Part shown: positions 59,408-61,383 of the stretch, one piece after another
How positions within the stretch are numbered: the stretch's first letter is position 1
Layout of the letters: the number at the start of each line of letters is the position of its first letter
Assembly: GCF_001939735.1 (NCBI RefSeq)
Contig: NZ_MJIL01000041.1
Coordinates: 1 to 61,383, forward strand
DNA from: Photobacterium proteolyticum
GTDB lineage: Bacteria; Pseudomonadota; Gammaproteobacteria; Enterobacterales; Vibrionaceae
Direction: 5' to 3'
Length of the DNA stretch: 61,383 nt
Translations under genes and position numbers: made by a program
Notes under the pieces: model-generated
What the model was told of the DNA's origin: nothing
The model's input: the letters and a program-made list of their open reading frames with translations, nothing else
Databases searched by the model: none

Positions 59408-60867
59408 TTCAGTTACTAAAGAAACTTACACTCACTCAGTATGCATTAGCATTAACCGTTTTCGCAATGACTGTTCGGTTGCTAACTCTTGGTATTTATC
59501 CGTTGATGGATACCACAGAGGCGCGGTATGGCGAGATGGCTCGAATCATGTTCGAGACAGGAAACTGGATCACGCCGATGTTTGATTACAATGTCCCTTT
59601 TTGGGGTAAGCCGCCGTTATTTACGTGGTTAAGTGCGGCGGGTTTTGAATTACTCGGGGTGTCGGAGTTTGCTGCCCGAGTTCCTCACCTCATTGTTGGC
59701 TGTATGGTGTTAGGCTTGGTGTGGCTAATGGCTGCCAGAGGGAAAGGTAATCGAAACACGGCCTGGCTGGCTGTTGCGATTTTGGCAACTACAGCTGCAT
59801 TCAGTGTTATTGCGGGCGCAGTCATGACGGATATGGCGTTAACTCTGGCCATAACCCTGAGCATGGTGAGCTTTTGGCTATCGTGGCAGCAAAAGTCCCG
59901 AGGTTGGGGCTATTTGTTCTTTGTCGGCCTTGCTATTGGTATGTTGGCAAAAGGGCCGCTGACGTTAGTACTGGTCGGGATTAGCCTGGTGTTATGGCTG
60001 GCTCAGGACAAGCGCTGGCAGCAAATTCCAACTTGCTTGCCATGGAAGGGAGGGGTGGCTTTATTTTTACTCATCTCATTGCCATGGTACTTGCTGGCAG
60101 AGTGGAAGACCCCGGGGTTTTTGAATTACTTCATCGTCGGCGAGCATATTAAGCGATTTGTTGTTAGCGGTTGGGAGGGGGATCTCTATGGCTCGGCCCA
60201 CAAAGAGTTAAGAGGCACCATTTGGGTGTACTGGGTATTGGCTGCGTTACCTTGGACCCCGATTTTGATCTATCAGGTTTCACGATTTTTCAAAAATGGA
60301 CAAGAGGGTGTTCAGTCTGAGTCAGGTTATCTTGGGTTTCTCTGGTGTTGGATGGTATCGCCATTACTTTTGTTTACGTTTGCCGGTAACATTTTGCCTA
60401 GCTACGTACTTCCTGGGTTACCTGCAATGGCCTTACTCATTACCGCGTATCACTATCAACAGCCTTTATCAGAAAGTGTGTTTAAGTTGGGACTGATTAC
60501 CCCTGTCTTAATTGTTATTGTTGCTTTATTACTGAAGTTTAACCTGACAGGAAAAGAAGCGGAAAAGCACTTGATGGCCCAGTGGGCGTCGCAAGCAGAA
60601 GCGAGCCAGAGTGAGTTGCTCTACGTTAATCACAGGCCTTTTTCTGCCCAGTTTTATTCAAATGGCCAGGCTAAAGCGGTGAATGAACCCATTGTAAAGT
60701 TGATGAATAATGCAGAATCTGATGTCTTCATTGTTATCGAGAAAAAGCATATACCACAGGGTTTTTTATGGGATAAGCGCCGTTGTGAGCTACGTGGAGA
60801 GTCCAAAAAGCGTGAGCTTATCTATTGTAAATCGACAGCTCTATCACGTGTTAATGCTGTGCCTTAA
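59404..60867 (+). CDS. ArnT/PMT-2-family glycosyltransferase
   Basis: A 487-residue polytopic membrane transferase with about ten helices and the periplasmic motif LMDTTEARYGEMARIMFETGNWITPMF, in which Asp-x-x-Glu-Ala-Arg-Tyr is the ArnT/PMT-2 catalytic loop. It takes a sugar from undecaprenyl phosphate and transfers it to lipid A or another surface acceptor. It follows the GtrB-like gene with ATGA overlap, so the two enzymes act in sequence. The sugar cannot be named: arnA/arnB-type genes of aminoarabinose synthesis are absent. The length is below E. coli ArnT (550). Confidence 0.88.
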   Translation: MIQLLKKLTLTQYALALTVFAMTVRLLTLGIYPLMDTTEARYGEMARIMFETGNWITPMFDYNVPFWGKPPLFTWLSAAGFELLGVSEFAARVPHLIVGCMVLGLVWLMAARGKGNRNTAWLAVAILATTAAFSVIAGAVMTDMALTLAITLSMVSFWLSWQQKSRGWGYLFFVGLAIGMLAKGPLTLVLVGISLVLWLAQDKRWQQIPTCLPWKGGVALFLLISLPWYLLAEWKTPGFLNYFIVGEHIKRFVVSGWEGDLYGSAHKELRGTIWVYWVLAALPWTPILIYQVSRFFKNGQEGVQSESGYLGFLWCWMVSPLLLFTFAGNILPSYVLPGLPAMALLITAYHYQQPLSESVFKLGLITPVLIVIVALLLKFNLTGKEAEKHLMAQWASQAEASQSELLYVNHRPFSAQFYSNGQAKAVNEPIVKLMNNAESDVFIVIEKKHIPQGFLWDKRRCELRGESKKRELIYCKSTALSRVNAVP

Positions 60868-61012
60868 ATAACTGGTGCATAAAGAGTTTTATAATAAGCG
60901 TTAAATGTGACTAGATTTGTTGGTTGTTTTTTGAACTGTGATGGGACTAACTATATCCCTTTTAATGCTGTGGAAATATGACGTCAGGATTATTGAAAGT
61001 TGGAGCATCACT

Positions 61013-61264
61013 ATGTACAAAGAGTTACTAGAGATACCCAGTAGTCATAGTTTCGTGCGCACAGACATGAAGTGGGATATCGGAAAGGAAACAGATATTG
61101 ATACATTTTGGTACGATGAGAAAGATTTAGCCGGAAACATTGTTGCTAAATATGTGGTTAAAGTAACCAAGTTCATCTATCCGCCGCAGCGGTCTCAGAT
61201 TTGTTACCAGAAGTTTACGCCAGACAGTTTGTCGTTACTCTCCACAGGAGAACTCAAACATTAA
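61013..61264 (+). CDS. Small protein, function unknown
   Basis: An 83-residue soluble protein starting at ATG 61013, preceded by GGAG. A longer frame reaches 60938, but the residues there look random. The sequence (FWYDEKDLAGNIVAKYVVKVTKFIYPPQRSQICYQKF) is beta-strand rich and matches no family I know. A terminator follows, and just after it the group II intron-like sequence begins. Confidence 0.65.
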   Translation: MYKELLEIPSSHSFVRTDMKWDIGKETDIDTFWYDEKDLAGNIVAKYVVKVTKFIYPPQRSQICYQKFTPDSLSLLSTGELKH

Positions 61265-61273
61265 AGATTGATT

Positions 61274-61305
61274 AAAAAGTGGCCAGGGGCCACTTTTTGC
61301 TTTTT
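61274..61305 (+). terminator. Rho-independent terminator
   Basis: AAAAAGTGGCC/GGCCACTTTTT stem, GC, then TTTTT. Ends the small gene and forms the 5' exon-like border of the intron. Confidence 0.9.
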
Positions 61306-61383
61306 GTGCGCCGAGCATGGCGTTGTTCTAGGAGGTGAAAGTCCTCTACGGGCTCAGTCGAGCGAGAACCGTTAGCCTATGCA
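61306..61383 (+). mobile_element. 5' end of a group II intron (cut by window edge)
   Basis: It begins GTGCGCC, the conserved 5' border of group II introns (GUGYG). Next is domain-I-like sequence with the hairpin GAGGTGAAAGTCCTC, typical of bacterial introns. Placement directly after the terminator T-run is the target habit of group IIC introns. Reverse-transcriptase gene and 3' border would lie outside the window. Confidence 0.75.

Overview
The window looks like a chromosomal segment of a marine gammaproteobacterium of the family Vibrionaceae (Photobacterium, Vibrio or Grimontia-like). This is inferred from the gene families and their order, such as periplasmic Lig E-type ligase, ToxR-like membrane regulator, PopT/DUF368 protein, GlyGly-CTERM serine protease and Lpp-like lipoprotein. 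It is also supported by dispersed palindromic repeats of the type TATACCCAAG...CTTGGGTATA. No rRNA, tRNA, CRISPR array or intact insertion sequence was recognised. Almost all genes look intact; the one clear wreck is a VOC/glyoxalase gene near 47.3 kb.

Layout. 0-13.7 kb: mixed housekeeping and envelope genes: periplasmic DNA ligase, PTS-type IIC permease, cupin, FAD oxidoreductase, a response regulator with a CheC/CheX-like output plus a PAS protein, an OmpA-family porin, an M48 lipoprotein protease, MenI thioesterase, an APH-like kinase, a retropepsin-like lipoprotein, a DUF2797 protein and cytochrome c'. 13.8-14.5 kb: cytochrome b561. 14.6-29.2 kb: a complete E. coli-type (type II) cellulose locus. 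It is divergent, with bcsE-bcsF-bcsG on the minus strand and bcsR-Q-A-B-Z-C on the plus strand. The c-di-GMP sites (BcsA PilZ, BcsE RxGD) and the phosphoethanolamine-transferase residues of BcsG are visible. 29.3-33.0 kb: a ToxR-like membrane regulator and a cis/trans fatty-acid isomerase in one transcriptional direction. 33.3-38.3 kb: small conserved genes (a GGDEF response regulator, YceH, YhbQ, YaeQ, YdcF).

38.7-40.5 kb: an AT-rich, isolated gene coding for an unusual protein that joins a TPR-like segment, an SGNH-hydrolase-like segment and a citrate-lyase-ligase-like nucleotidyltransferase. I regard it as the most novel item here. 40.7-42.7 kb: two glutathione transferases divergent from a TetR regulator. 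42.7-47.0 kb: a TPP-riboswitch-controlled thiamine salvage operon, thiD-thiZ-thiX-thiY-tenA. 47.2-51.8 kb: a VOC pseudogene, PhnA-like protein, a small lipoprotein, a GlyGly-CTERM trypsin and cytosine deaminase. 51.8-52.4 kb: a 0.6 kb gene-free gap holding two inverted DnaA boxes. 52.4-54.6 kb: an orphan OmpR-type regulator, Lpp, and SCO1 with a partner. 54.8-60.9 kb: a lipid-carrier and envelope-sugar block: PopT undecaprenyl-phosphate translocase, GtrA, a two-component system, a GtrB/ArnC-type glycosyltransferase and an ArnT-type transferase. The last 78 bases read as the 5' end of a group II intron placed exactly after an intrinsic terminator.

How it fits together. Surface and biofilm functions dominate: cellulose synthesis with its c-di-GMP sensors, a diguanylate cyclase, undecaprenyl-phosphate recycling and sugar transfer, membrane fatty-acid isomerisation, OmpA and Lpp. 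Two runs of eight to nine G residues lie inside coding sequence (bcsC and the trypsin gene) and could act as slippage switches. All assignments come from reading the translated sequence; no database search was run.
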